Shown: positions 43,656 to 53,065, numbered from the stretch's first letter. The stretch: DNA of 64,000 nt from CAZPMT01 sp964587655 (GCA_964587655.1 CAZPMT010000013.1:15545-79544); one strand, 5' to 3'. A program made the numbers and translations. The notes: generated from the sequence alone by a model not told the origin.

Positions 43656-44435
43656 ATGAACGTGGATCTGACGGGAAAAGCCGCCATCGTGACGGGCGCG
43701 GCGCAGGGCATTGGGAAGAGCATCGCCGAGGCGCTTGCGCGAAACGGCGCGCGCGTGATCATCGCCGATGTTCGTCAGGAGCAGGGCCGGGCGGCAGCGG
43801 AGGCGCTGGGCGCGTGCGCTTCGTTCGTCGCTTGCGACATCTCCGATCCGGGCGAGGTCCGCTCGTTGATCGGCGCCGCCGTGGATCGGTTCGGCAGGTT
43901 GGACGTTATGGTGAACAACGCCGGGATCAATTCGAACCGTCCCGAGGATCGCGTGACGGTGGACAAATATCCGGAAGAGACCTGGCGCAAGATTATCGAC
44001 GTCGATCTTAACGGGACGTTTTACTGTTGCCGGGCGGCCGCGGCGCAAATGGTCGGACAGGGTTCGGGATCCATCATCAACGTCGCCTCGATTGCGGGCG
44101 TAGTCGCATTGCGCTTGCAGATCGGCTACGTGGCGGCGAAGGCCGCCGTGATCAAGATGACGGAGGCCATGGCGTGCGAGCTCGGTCCGTACGGCATACG
44201 CGTAAACGCCGTCTCGCCCGGATCGACATTGACGGAGGGCACGCGGGAACTCTTCTACAATGACAAGGAGAAAGCCGACCGGGTCCTTTCGTTCGTGCCG
44301 TTGCGGCGGCCCGGCGAGACGTTCGAGATTGCGGACGCCGTGCTCTTCCTCGCGTCGGATGCCGCCTCATACGTGAATGGCCACAACCTCGTAGTCGACG
44401 GCGGCTGGATCTGTGGATTCAATCGCGATTTCTGA
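43656..44435 (+). CDS. Short-chain dehydrogenase/reductase
   Basis: A 259-residue Rossmann oxidoreductase. Cofactor motif TGAAQGIG; Asp in IIADVRQEQG suggests NAD preference. NNAG, the Ser segment NVASIAG, the catalytic YVAAK, and VDGGW at the C-terminus are all present, so it looks active. Polyols, sugars or 3-oxoacyl groups are typical substrates. It directly follows the orphan lipoyl-domain gene, and a zinc alcohol dehydrogenase lies 3 kb away. Confidence 0.88.
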   Translation: MNVDLTGKAAIVTGAAQGIGKSIAEALARNGARVIIADVRQEQGRAAAEALGACASFVACDISDPGEVRSLIGAAVDRFGRLDVMVNNAGINSNRPEDRVTVDKYPEETWRKIIDVDLNGTFYCCRAAAAQMVGQGSGSIINVASIAGVVALRLQIGYVAAKAAVIKMTEAMACELGPYGIRVNAVSPGSTLTEGTRELFYNDKEKADRVLSFVPLRRPGETFEIADAVLFLASDAASYVNGHNLVVDGGWICGFNRDF

Positions 44436-44461
44436 AGCGGCTCTTGTTTCCTCGCGGCTGA

Positions 44462-47377
44462 CTACCAGTAGATATACTTGTCGAAGATCGCGCGGCTGGG
44501 TGCGTCGAGGTCGTCGAGATCCTCGATCTCGTAGCGGTTGTAATCAACGTCGAGGATAACGCGGCCGTTGGGCCCGCCCTCGGCCACGGTGCCGCGATCC
44601 CACCGGCGCGTCATGAACTCCATGTGCCCTTTGTCCGTCTCGACGTTCCAGGACAGGAACCCGAGTTCTTCCGTGATCGCGTTGATCTTGTGGATGTAGT
44701 GGATGAAATAGCGCTTCGCCAGTTCGTGCTGGACGGCCATGAGCGAGCTTGGCGAGAGTTCCTTGAGACGCCGGACTATGCCGATCTGATGATGTTCGAG
44801 GGCCGAGGCGCCGGTCCACAAGGCAACGAATTCGCTGGGTCTCGAAACGGGGTAGCAGCGATAGGCCCGGACGTGACTGTATTCCTCGTCTTTGTACTTG
44901 ACGTGCATTCCACCCTCATCCAACGAGTAGATGTGCAGGTCCTTCGCTTCGAGATACCGGATGCGGGGCACGGGTCCCGCCGCGGCGCGATCCTTCTTCA
45001 CCTGTTGCACCGTTTCTTTGACTTCTTCCGCTTTCTCCAATGACTCGACGGCCTTGAGACTGTCCACCGAAGTGTCGCGGTCGCTTGTGAGTTGCGTCTG
45101 GATGTCGACAAGTTTCTTGTATATGCCCTTGAGGGCGAGAAGCTCCTCATGTGTGCCCTGTTCGCGGATCAGGCCTTCCTCGAAAACGATGACGCGGTCG
45201 CAATTTCGGAGCGTCGATAGCCTGTGTGCGACGGCGATTGTGGTGCGTCCGAGGCTCAGGGACTCGAGGGCCTTCTGGATCTCGCGCTCCGCGATCGTGT
45301 CGACGCTCGATGTCGCTTCGTCAAGGATGAGAATGCGCGGATTGTATAGCAGCGCGCGCGCGATGGCTACGCGCTGGCGTTCACCGCCGGACAGACCCGT
45401 TCCGCGCTCGCCGATGCGCGTGTCATAGCCGTCGTGGATGCGCGTGATGAACATGTGCGCGTTGGCGGCCAGCGCGGCGTCGAGGATTAACTCGGGGGCC
45501 ACGGACGGGTTTCCATAGGAGACGTTTTCCGCGATCGTTCCTCCGAAAAGGTAGGGGTCTTGCGGCACGAGCCCGATCTGGCGGCGCAGGCAGATCTTGC
45601 GGATGCGGCGTATGTCGATATTGTCGATCGTCACGCTGCCGTCATTCACGTCGTAGAAGCGCATGATCAGGTTGACAGTCGTGGACTTTCCGCTGCCGCT
45701 GTGTCCGACCACGCCGATCATCTCGCCGGGATGTATGTCGAAGCTGACGTCATGCAGAATTGGAATGTGCGGGTCATAGCCGAAGGTAACACCCTTGAAA
45801 GATATGGCGCCCTGAAGTTGCATGTCGACGGCATCGTCGCCTTCAGTGATTTCGGGGTCGTGGTCGAGGACCTCGAATACGCGATGTGCCTGGGTCGTGA
45901 AAGACGTGAACCAGTTGGACATCTGCGTGAGCGAGTTCAACGGGCCGTAGAACATGCCGAGGTATCCGAGGAACTGGAGCAATTTTCCGAGGGTCATCGT
46001 GTCCTTAAGCACGAGATGGCCGCCGTAGACCCAGATGAAAAAGCCGCCGAGCTGAAACACGAAGCCCATCAGCGGATAGAACCACGCTTGCGCATACCCG
46101 ACGCGGAGACCCGCGTCGCGGAATCGTCCGCTGTAACCCGTGAAGCGCTGGCCCTCGTGTTTTTCCTGCGCGAAGGCTTTGACGACGCGGATGCCCGACA
46201 GTGAGGCGTGGAGGACGTTCGAGAGATCCGATCTTGTTGTCCAGTACTTGTTCCAGGCGGGTACGACGAAGCGGTAGAACAGGAAGGTCCAGGTCATGAC
46301 GACGGGGGCGGGCAGACATGCGATCAGCGCCATACGCCAGTTGATTGCGAACATGAGTATGGCTACTACGATCACGCTTATGATCTGGTAGCCGAAACCG
46401 CTTGTCAGTTGGTTGATGAAGCTCTGGAGGGTTTCCACGTCTTGCGAGCAGCGCGTCATGAGTTGGCCGACGGGGTGTTTGTCGTGGTAGCGGACTGCCA
46501 GATCCTCGAGTTTCTGGAAGACGTCCCTGCGCAGGTCGTAACCGAGGCGGTTGTTCACCCACGCCGCAAGACGTTCTCTGAGCCACGCGATTAAACTCTG
46601 CATAGCGACCGTTACGGCAAGCGCGGCAACGAGGAGATACAGCCAAGGCTCCCGCCGTCTCGAACTCTCGAACCCAAGTGTGTCCGTCAGCCACTTGAAC
46701 CATCCCACCATCTTCTGCGGCGGATCCGAGAGTACGTTGTCGACGAGGATCTTGGTCAATTCGGGCGGCACGACGGAAAGCATGATGGAGGCGACGACGA
46801 GGAGCATCCCGATGGTCGCCAGCGGCCAGTAGTCTTTGGTCAGGCCAAGGAAACGCATGAAGACGAGTCCGCGCTTCATGCACTTCGGGCAGATCGTCAT
46901 GCTTCGTTCGGGCAGACGGATACCGCACTTCTTGCATCGTCCCTGAACAAGTTCCTCTTCTTCCTCGGGCTGCACGACAACTTGCTTGCCTAGCGCGAGG
47001 GAGCGGATCTTGTTGGCGACTTTGGAGAACTTTTCCGTGTTCTTGTTCGAGAACCGGATGAGCTCCTCGTAAACGTTGTCGCTGGTCTTCGCCTCGAGGA
47101 ACCCGGAACCGACGCGGCTGTCCGTCCGGGCGGTTTCGATCTTCTCGATGGGGAGTTCACGGACGAGGAGGGCTTCGCCTTCTTCCTCCTCGAGCATGTA
47201 GACGAGGACGTGCTGGCGCGTGACAATCAGCCACCGTTCCGAGTACTCGCCGGCGATATCGAGGTCCGTGTTGGTGGCTACTACGACGTCGTCTTCACTA
47301 ACGCCGCGTTCTTCGAGATCTTTACGAATCAGAGGCGGGACAGGCCGCCGGATCTGAGCCGTTTCAACTTCTAACAT
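44462..47377 (-). CDS. ABC exporter with PH-like and zinc-ribbon N-terminus and C-terminal DUF1854
   Basis: A 971-residue fused exporter. Residues 1-130 look like a PH-type domain (YSERWLIVTRQHVLVYMLE). A zinc ribbon (Cys148/151/163/166) comes next, then six helices of the exporter fold, then an ATPase with GVVGHSGSGKST, LSGGERQRV, ILILDEATSS and AHRLST. The last ~190 residues are DUF1854-like, ending YNRYEIEDLDDLD. This layout recalls the ABC protein noted near cyanophycin metabolism genes, though none are present here. ATG 47377 begins the protein; the substrate is unknown. Confidence 0.85.
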   Translation of the reverse strand: MLEVETAQIRRPVPPLIRKDLEERGVSEDDVVVATNTDLDIAGEYSERWLIVTRQHVLVYMLEEEEGEALLVRELPIEKIETARTDSRVGSGFLEAKTSDNVYEELIRFSNKNTEKFSKVANKIRSLALGKQVVVQPEEEEELVQGRCKKCGIRLPERSMTICPKCMKRGLVFMRFLGLTKDYWPLATIGMLLVVASIMLSVVPPELTKILVDNVLSDPPQKMVGWFKWLTDTLGFESSRRREPWLYLLVAALAVTVAMQSLIAWLRERLAAWVNNRLGYDLRRDVFQKLEDLAVRYHDKHPVGQLMTRCSQDVETLQSFINQLTSGFGYQIISVIVVAILMFAINWRMALIACLPAPVVMTWTFLFYRFVVPAWNKYWTTRSDLSNVLHASLSGIRVVKAFAQEKHEGQRFTGYSGRFRDAGLRVGYAQAWFYPLMGFVFQLGGFFIWVYGGHLVLKDTMTLGKLLQFLGYLGMFYGPLNSLTQMSNWFTSFTTQAHRVFEVLDHDPEITEGDDAVDMQLQGAISFKGVTFGYDPHIPILHDVSFDIHPGEMIGVVGHSGSGKSTTVNLIMRFYDVNDGSVTIDNIDIRRIRKICLRRQIGLVPQDPYLFGGTIAENVSYGNPSVAPELILDAALAANAHMFITRIHDGYDTRIGERGTGLSGGERQRVAIARALLYNPRILILDEATSSVDTIAEREIQKALESLSLGRTTIAVAHRLSTLRNCDRVIVFEEGLIREQGTHEELLALKGIYKKLVDIQTQLTSDRDTSVDSLKAVESLEKAEEVKETVQQVKKDRAAAGPVPRIRYLEAKDLHIYSLDEGGMHVKYKDEEYSHVRAYRCYPVSRPSEFVALWTGASALEHHQIGIVRRLKELSPSSLMAVQHELAKRYFIHYIHKINAITEELGFLSWNVETDKGHMEFMTRRWDRGTVAEGGPNGRVILDVDYNRYEIEDLDDLDAPSRAIFDKYIYW

Positions 47378-47534
47378 GAATCCGTTGTTTCCTTAGAAGG
47401 ATCAACAAGGAGTTTACGCTATATGCATTGTCTTATTATGCCACAAAACCCACCAAAGTTCCCAAGAACGCGGTTATGCTAGCCGGAGGGCGGCGCGATG
47501 TCAAGGAGCAAAGGCCCGCGCGACTTCACCCATC

Positions 47535-47618
47535 AGTCACGCATGCATTGACACACGTGACCGTCATCTACAGGTCCTTTCGGTCCCTTCAGTCCTCTTG
47601 GTCCCTGCAACTTCACGG
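47535..47618. repeat. Dispersed repeat, copy A (left of the MORC cassette)
   Basis: This sequence aligns without gaps to 52982-53065 in the same orientation. By hand count it is about 80% identical over ~81 bases, including TCATCTACAGGTC and TTGGTCCCTG. The GGTCC-type blocks recur every nine bases. It overlaps the final codons of the alcohol dehydrogenase gene. Confidence 0.75.
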
Positions 47619-48713
47619 CCTCAACAAGACCTTGATGCTGTCGGCGGGATTCTCGACGGCATGGAATCCCTTCTCGAATGCGCTGAGCGGGAAGGCGTGA
47701 GTGACGATTGGCTCGATGCGAATAAGCCCGCGCGCGAGGTAGTCTATCGCTACCGGGAAGGTGTACGGGGCGAGATGGGCCCCATGGATATTGAGTTCCT
47801 TGGCGTCGCCGATAATGGTCCAGTCGGCCGTGGACAGGTCGCGCATGACGCTGAACTCGACGAATGTGCCGAGCTTGCGGATCATGTGCAGCGCGGGCGT
47901 GATGGCTTGGCCGTTGCCCGTGGCTTCGATCAGGACGTCGCAGCCATATCCGTCCGTGAGATCGCGAACGCGCTGGACGGCGTCCTCTTTGGCTGGGTTC
48001 ACCGTGAGGTCCGCGCCGAACTGTTTTGCGAGTTCGAGCCGGGAATCGATCAGATCCATTGCGATGAGCAAGCCGGGGTTCTTGAGGCGCGTCGCGGCCA
48101 CCATGCAGAGGCCCAATGTTCCGCAACCCATCTGTACGACGACGTCGCCGAGTTTGACGTTGCCGCGCTCGACGGCGTGGATCGCGCAGCCCAACGGTTC
48201 GATCAATGCCGCGTGTTCCGCCGAGATCTCCCTGGGGACTTTGTAGACGCGCGCCCGCGCTGGCAGCTTCATGTACTCGGCCATGCCGCCGTGGACGATC
48301 TTCTTGAACCCGAACACGCGCGCCTCAATGCACATCCAGTAGTGGCCGTTCAGGCAGTAGCGGCAGGCGCAGCACGGTACAATCTGCTCGGCGACGACGC
48401 GGTCGTGCAATGCGATGCCGTGCTTGCCTGCGGCGCCGTCGCCCAGCGCCACGACCTCGCCCACGAACTCGTGGCCCGGGATAACGGGGCCGTCAACGTA
48501 CGGCGGACGGTGTTCATCGCCCCAGAACAGCGGCGCGCCCGTGTAGCACTTGATGTCGCTTGCGCAGATGCCGCAGTCATGCACCTTGATGACCACCTCG
48601 CCCGGGCCGGGCGTCGGCGTCGGCACTTCTTCAAGGCGGTAGTCGCGTATGCCGTGACACACCACGGCCTTCATTGTAGCGGGCAGCGAAAGCGATGCAG
48701 CCTGCGAACTCAT
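47613..48713 (-). CDS. Zinc-dependent medium-chain alcohol/polyol dehydrogenase
   Basis: A 366-residue MDR enzyme. Catalytic zinc ligands lie in HDCGICASD and PGHEFVGEV, with the structural-zinc cluster CCACRYCLNGHYWMC and the cofactor loop MGCGTLGLCMV. The family includes sorbitol, L-threonine and L-iditol dehydrogenases using NAD. ATG 48713 has AAGGAGA upstream; the longer frame lacks a site. The last codons run into the dispersed repeat A, which may have altered the C-terminus. Confidence 0.87.
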   Translation of the reverse strand: MSSQAASLSLPATMKAVVCHGIRDYRLEEVPTPTPGPGEVVIKVHDCGICASDIKCYTGAPLFWGDEHRPPYVDGPVIPGHEFVGEVVALGDGAAGKHGIALHDRVVAEQIVPCCACRYCLNGHYWMCIEARVFGFKKIVHGGMAEYMKLPARARVYKVPREISAEHAALIEPLGCAIHAVERGNVKLGDVVVQMGCGTLGLCMVAATRLKNPGLLIAMDLIDSRLELAKQFGADLTVNPAKEDAVQRVRDLTDGYGCDVLIEATGNGQAITPALHMIRKLGTFVEFSVMRDLSTADWTIIGDAKELNIHGAHLAPYTFPVAIDYLARGLIRIEPIVTHAFPLSAFEKGFHAVENPADSIKVLLRP

Positions 48714-49351
48714 TGCGTCTCTCCTTATAGACTGGCCCGGTGCGCTGTCTGTCTCGATCGATTGTAGGCAAAAGCACACAGGGCGGCAACTCTACTCTTG
48801 CTTCATGTCCCGTCGGAGGAGTATCAGGATGTCAGATCGCGCGTTGAACAAATCCCTTGCGGATTACAGCACGCTGTGGCATACTAATCGCACCGGGCGA
48901 AACGGAGGCTGGCAATTCTGGCGAGGAACCCATTGCGTCGACAGGCACTTTCCGAAGTGCCGAAAGGTGGGCCAAGGGATACCCCGGTCAGGCTTGCCCG
49001 TCTCTGGCGGGCTCATCAGACGATGAGTAACGGTCCGGCGTGACAGGCAATTGGCGTCATGCCCCTCCTCAAAAACCCTCATCGGATGATAGACCTGCTA
49101 TGCCTCAAGAAACGCACAATTGAACGAGTGGCTACAACCGACCGTAGTCGCTTAACAAATTCGGCGATTGTCCAATTCCCGCTGAACCGGGACAGTAGTT
49201 CCGGTCAGGCGTTTCGTGATTTGAATGAGCTTGTTGGCCGCATTCTATAAATGTGTTCTGCCGGTCTAACCTCTCACTCTAAAAGAATTAGGGAAAGCCA
49301 TTCATGGCCCTTTCGGCCACCGCACACCCGATGAGAAAGGATGAAGTTTAG
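48714..49351. other. Long intergenic region before the MORC cassette
   Basis: About 640 bp without a convincing gene. Short frames exist, for example 48805-49026, but show no family motifs, and they are not conserved-looking. A weak promoter pair, TTGAAT (49221-49226) and TATAAA (49246-49251) with a 19-bp spacer, lies about 100 bp before the cassette. Base composition becomes less GC-rich along this stretch. Confidence 0.5.
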
Positions 49352-50878
49352 ATGGGTCTGCACGAGAGCACAGTAAACTATCAAAACCTCATACGCGACC
49401 TTGCCGAAATGTACCCTTTTGAGGAAGCGCAAGTGGTCGTGGTTGAGCTCGTAGCTAATTCATTAGACGCGAAAGCCACGCGCATATCAATCGACTACGA
49501 TACCCAGACCAACATCTTGACTGTTATAGACAACGGTAAGGGTATGATCGCGGCTCAGTTTGATGATTATCACGATTTTGCTGCTGGGCTCAAGACGCGA
49601 GGAACGGGCATAGGCTTTGCCGGAGTTGGAGCGAAGATCAGCTTCAATGTTGCCGATCGCGTCGTTACGGAGACCCGGGGAGAATCGTTTTCCGGGGGAT
49701 CAAATTGGCACTTGCAGTCGAAGAAGAAGTTGGTCTGGGAAGACGTTAGACCTTCCCACCTGCGGGGCATCGGCACCAGAGTAGAGGTCCATTTTAGGCG
49801 GGACACAGTACCATCCTATGCTTCGACCGAAGACCTGGTTCAGCTTCTCCGGCGCCACTATCTACCTCTATTTGACAAGACTTTCCTTGACCTGTATGCA
49901 AAGCTTAAGTACTACTCGACCGACCTTAGATTCACGATCAACGGATGCAAAGTCAAGCCAGGCAGGATTCCTGAAACCATGGACCTTCAAAACGTGAAGG
50001 AATTCAAGCCAACAAGGGCGGGGAAGAAGACCGGATTTGGTTTCTTCGGTTTGGCTCCGGCTGAGTACCCGCTGGGAAAGGATTGCTGTGGAGTCCTGCT
50101 GTGCACGCACGGGAAGGTCATAAAGGGTGACTTTCTTGCCCAGTTTCCGGGTGGCTTTGGCCCCCGAATAGTTGGTGTGGTAGAGGTGCCGGAGTTCATC
50201 CGCTTTCTGACCACCTCTAAGACAGATTTTGTGCGGGCGCGTGGGACGTATAAGCCTTTTGAGGGCTTGTACCATCCCATTAGGGAAGAGTTCAAGACGT
50301 GGCTTGTAGGTCTCGGAGTTGAACCTCTTGAGCTTCCCCGTGGCGATGAAGCAGCAAGATTGGAAAGAGAACTAAAACGACTGCTCGAAGACGTCCCCGA
50401 GCTTGGGGAGTTTTTCGGATTTCGCTCCAAGAAGAGTGTTCTCAGGGAAGGCGAAAACGGATCCGTAAGGGCCGATATCCACGAGGGCGTGGAGGTTACG
50501 TTTCCGGACGGCGTCGGCGAAGGAGGGGGTGAAGCGGGCCCTTTGGAGCCTGGTGATCAACCCGGGGAAACCGTGGTAGAGAACACCGAAGGCGGCTCTA
50601 AGAAGGCAGACCCCATAAGTCGCACCGGCCGCCGCGGTCCGAAGATCGGTTTTGCTTCCGTGCCGGACAGGGTGGATCTCGCGTGGGTCGACGGTGACAG
50701 TGTGATCATCAATACTGGACATCCATCATATACGAAGGCACAATCCAATCTGTTAGCGAAGAGGATTTTGTGTTTCTTCGCCATAGGTTCCGCCATTCAG
50801 AGGGTAATGGCAGATCCGGATAGCTCTCAGGACCTAGCATTTGTAGACAGACTCATGGCGGCATGGGGAAGAAAATGA
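49352..50878 (+). CDS. MORC/MutL-like GHKL ATPase, first gene of a putative defence cassette
   Basis: A 508-residue protein. The GHKL (Bergerat) ATPase signatures are clear: the N-box VVELVANSLDAKA (Glu32, Asn36, Asp39), DNGKGM (60-65), the lid GTGIGFAGVGAK (84-95), and HLRGIGTRVEVHF. A second S5-like domain and a Gly/Glu-rich linker follow, then a compact C-terminal domain. Prokaryotic MORC-type ATPases are known near restriction-modification and conflict systems, where ATP-driven clamping on DNA is proposed. ATG 49352 has AAAGGA upstream. The stop overlaps the next gene (ATGA). Codon use is more AT-rich than in the neighbours. Confidence 0.85.
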   Translation: MGLHESTVNYQNLIRDLAEMYPFEEAQVVVVELVANSLDAKATRISIDYDTQTNILTVIDNGKGMIAAQFDDYHDFAAGLKTRGTGIGFAGVGAKISFNVADRVVTETRGESFSGGSNWHLQSKKKLVWEDVRPSHLRGIGTRVEVHFRRDTVPSYASTEDLVQLLRRHYLPLFDKTFLDLYAKLKYYSTDLRFTINGCKVKPGRIPETMDLQNVKEFKPTRAGKKTGFGFFGLAPAEYPLGKDCCGVLLCTHGKVIKGDFLAQFPGGFGPRIVGVVEVPEFIRFLTTSKTDFVRARGTYKPFEGLYHPIREEFKTWLVGLGVEPLELPRGDEAARLERELKRLLEDVPELGEFFGFRSKKSVLREGENGSVRADIHEGVEVTFPDGVGEGGGEAGPLEPGDQPGETVVENTEGGSKKADPISRTGRRGPKIGFASVPDRVDLAWVDGDSVIINTGHPSYTKAQSNLLAKRILCFFAIGSAIQRVMADPDSSQDLAFVDRLMAAWGRK

Positions 50879-51366
50879 ACGAACAGAGCCCTATTTTTGT
50901 GACGATAAAGGCAACCGAGTCGGGCTTCAAGGCGTTTGTCGCTCTTGAATACCTAGCCTCGACAAGAAAAGACCCGGAACTCGTGCTACGACAGGCAACG
51001 GAATTGTATACGCGGTACGTACGAGAAATGCGCTCGCTAGTCAGGGAAGTTGAGACTTATCGTGTGCATCACCAATCCGTTCCTGCGCGGACGATCTGGA
51101 ACCTGGGAGACGCCATCTTCCGTTTGCGCACCAAACTAGAGGCACTTTCACTTCAACTTGATGGCGTTTATGAGCATCTTGTACGTGATCTAGGTGTAAA
51201 AAGAAAGTGGTTGGAAAAGGTTGTAACTCTCCGCCGGTATGTATCGGCCCAGGACGCAATTCCAGAGTCTCTAACTTGGGGCCGTTGCGAGAAAGGAACG
51301 CGCAGAGTTGCTGAAAGTCTTCAACAACGGGCCATGGGTTCAGCACCCGTTAAACCCGTCGGCTGA
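50875..51366 (+). CDS. Small helical protein of the MORC cassette, unknown function
   Basis: A 163-residue protein without signal or membrane segment, predicted mostly helical and charged, for example ATELYTRYVREMRSLVREVE and IFRLRTKLEALSLQLDGVYE, which suggest a coiled-coil pair. Its ATG overlaps the ATPase stop and the next gene starts 6 bp after its end, so the three proteins are made together. It may be an adaptor joining the ATPase to the DNA-binding partner. I recognise no family. Confidence 0.8.
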   Translation: MNEQSPIFVTIKATESGFKAFVALEYLASTRKDPELVLRQATELYTRYVREMRSLVREVETYRVHHQSVPARTIWNLGDAIFRLRTKLEALSLQLDGVYEHLVRDLGVKRKWLEKVVTLRRYVSAQDAIPESLTWGRCEKGTRRVAESLQQRAMGSAPVKPVG

Positions 51367-51372
51367 CTCACG

Positions 51373-52869
51373 ATGCACGCACGAGTAAGAGATAGCATTC
51401 TGAGAGATTTTGCCCTATCGTCTCGCTGTTTCTCCACAGAGGAATTGGCCGGGGACGCTGATTCCGTGGAAGACAAGAGCGCGTTAATCCGTGCCCTGAA
51501 AAGGGACGAGCGGTTTGTTCTTCTTAGTCCACGCGAAGAAGATATCGTTATTGCGGAACGCGCTCTTTTCCTTTGGTACGTCAATCTTCTTAGAAGACTC
51601 TCACGAGCGGCAATCTCGCGCCTGACTATCACTCAGTTTGCGGGAGCCCTCAGTGCATTGCGTGTCCGAGGTCAATGGGATATCCCGCCGACAGAAGTTA
51701 TCGATTATGGCTGTCACTTTGGGCTAGTTACACGCGCTCCGAGAGGGGAGGACCTCGTTTTTCCTCTCGCACGGCTATTGCACATTCTACCTTCGTTGGG
51801 GACGCCCCTAATGGCTAGCATATTGAGGGAATTGGGAGAGAAGGGACAAAGAGATGAGGCCCTAAGACGACCGATGGAGTATTGGATAAGGTATGGGCTT
51901 TCCCACTTCGGTGAACGGACGATCTTTTTCATTCAAAACAGAGCAGGCCTTCTGGGAAATTCTAAGGCGACTCTTGAACAAACAGGACGCACTGTTGGAC
52001 TGAGTCGAGAACGCGTTCGGCAAATCGAGAAGAGTTTCTGGAATGGGGTATCACAGTGGTCAAGATTTCAGGCACCATTCATGAAGGGACTCTTGTGCGA
52101 AATAATCCGCCAAAAGGGCAACCTCGTTTTCGACAGTGACAGGCGCACAGTGAAGTTTCTGGCAAGATGTGTTGGTATTCCATGTGCTAAGATTCCCCGC
52201 ACTGAACTGACCCTCTTAGGTATGCCGAGCGAAGCTGCCGAATCATTCGTGCGACTTATCCAGCATAGCTCGAGGTTGATGGACGAGAATGCCATCGCGG
52301 ACGTCATGGACAAAGAAGTTCCTTACCTAAGCCTCGCTGCATCTCAAGATATCTCTCGAAGGATACTTAGTTTCAACCGCGAACACCTTACACAAGCCGA
52401 ACGTGTGTATCTTGCTCTGTACTCCATTGGTAAGCCAGCACACTACTCCGAGGTGGCCGAGGCTTACAACCGTCAGTTCCCAGACCTTCCAGCTACGGAA
52501 CATAATATTCACGCGATCCTGACCAGAGAGGAATCCGGCATCGTATGGATAGGCATCCGAGGTACTTTCGCCATCAGAGAATGGGGATACGAACATCCGT
52601 CGAAGACGCTCTTCAAGGCCGTACAAGAGATTGTCGAACGCTTCTACAGACAAACTGCCGAGGCCGTTCCTCTAAATCTTATCAACGCTGAAATTGGTAA
52701 GTACCGCCGGGTTGTGAGACCTTCCAGCGTGATTATTGCATCGCACTGCAATCCCGGCCTACGCCGAGTTGGAGGAGGCTCATTCGTTCCTGAATATGCA
52801 CATTCTGGGCAGAGAGAAGACCTTTCAGCGGACGATTTGGACAGGATCCTCAATGAGTTCCAACCATAG
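51373..52869 (+). CDS. Sigma-70 region-4-like plus HARE-HTH-like protein of the MORC cassette
   Basis: A 498-residue protein. Residues 199-222 (ATLEQTGRTVGLSRERVRQIEK) are a nearly canonical sigma-70 region-4 helix-turn-helix, the -35 recognition unit. Residues ~341-407 (AERVYLALYSIGKPAHYSEV ... GTFAIREWG) look like a HARE-HTH winged helix, the fold of RNA polymerase delta and ASXL proteins, linked to DNA modification systems. Region 2, needed for core binding and melting, is absent, so it is not a normal sigma factor. It probably gives promoter or DNA targeting to the ATPase. It is co-translated with the two preceding genes. Confidence 0.8.
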   Translation: MHARVRDSILRDFALSSRCFSTEELAGDADSVEDKSALIRALKRDERFVLLSPREEDIVIAERALFLWYVNLLRRLSRAAISRLTITQFAGALSALRVRGQWDIPPTEVIDYGCHFGLVTRAPRGEDLVFPLARLLHILPSLGTPLMASILRELGEKGQRDEALRRPMEYWIRYGLSHFGERTIFFIQNRAGLLGNSKATLEQTGRTVGLSRERVRQIEKSFWNGVSQWSRFQAPFMKGLLCEIIRQKGNLVFDSDRRTVKFLARCVGIPCAKIPRTELTLLGMPSEAAESFVRLIQHSSRLMDENAIADVMDKEVPYLSLAASQDISRRILSFNREHLTQAERVYLALYSIGKPAHYSEVAEAYNRQFPDLPATEHNIHAILTREESGIVWIGIRGTFAIREWGYEHPSKTLFKAVQEIVERFYRQTAEAVPLNLINAEIGKYRRVVRPSSVIIASHCNPGLRRVGGGSFVPEYAHSGQREDLSADDLDRILNEFQP

Positions 52870-52909
52870 GGCTGTCTCATCTGTAACAGGTATCTGGATG
52901 TACACCAAC

Positions 52910-52934
52910 AATAGGTGGCAGCCACCGTTTATTT
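52910..52934. repeat. Short palindrome at the right edge of the cassette
   Basis: AATAGGTGGC-A-GCCACC is a 6+6 perfect hairpin, sharing AATAGGTGGC with the IS200-type end at 36948-36957. It lies 40 bp after the cassette stop and could be a terminator-like hairpin or the scar of a small mobile element. Confidence 0.4.
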
Positions 52935-52981
52935 GATGGGGGCAGGTGTCAAGATCATTCTTCGACTGGATGTAAGAATTA

Positions 52982-53065
52982 AGTCACGGGTGCATTGACA
53001 ACCGCGGCCTTCATCTACAGGTCTTGTCGTTCCACACAGTCCTTTTGGTCCCTGGAGCTTCAGCG
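52982..53065. repeat. Dispersed repeat, copy B (right of the MORC cassette)
   Basis: The direct-orientation partner of 47535-47618, ungapped, about 80% by hand count. Together the copies bracket 5.4 kb: the alcohol dehydrogenase, the long intergenic region and the cassette. The divergence means the repeats are not a recent insertion-site duplication. Confidence 0.75.

Noticed and set aside
48805..49026. 73-residue frame in the long gap before the MORC cassette
   Set aside because: An internal ATG has a GGAGG nearby, but composition is random-like and no domain is seen; kept only as intergenic region.
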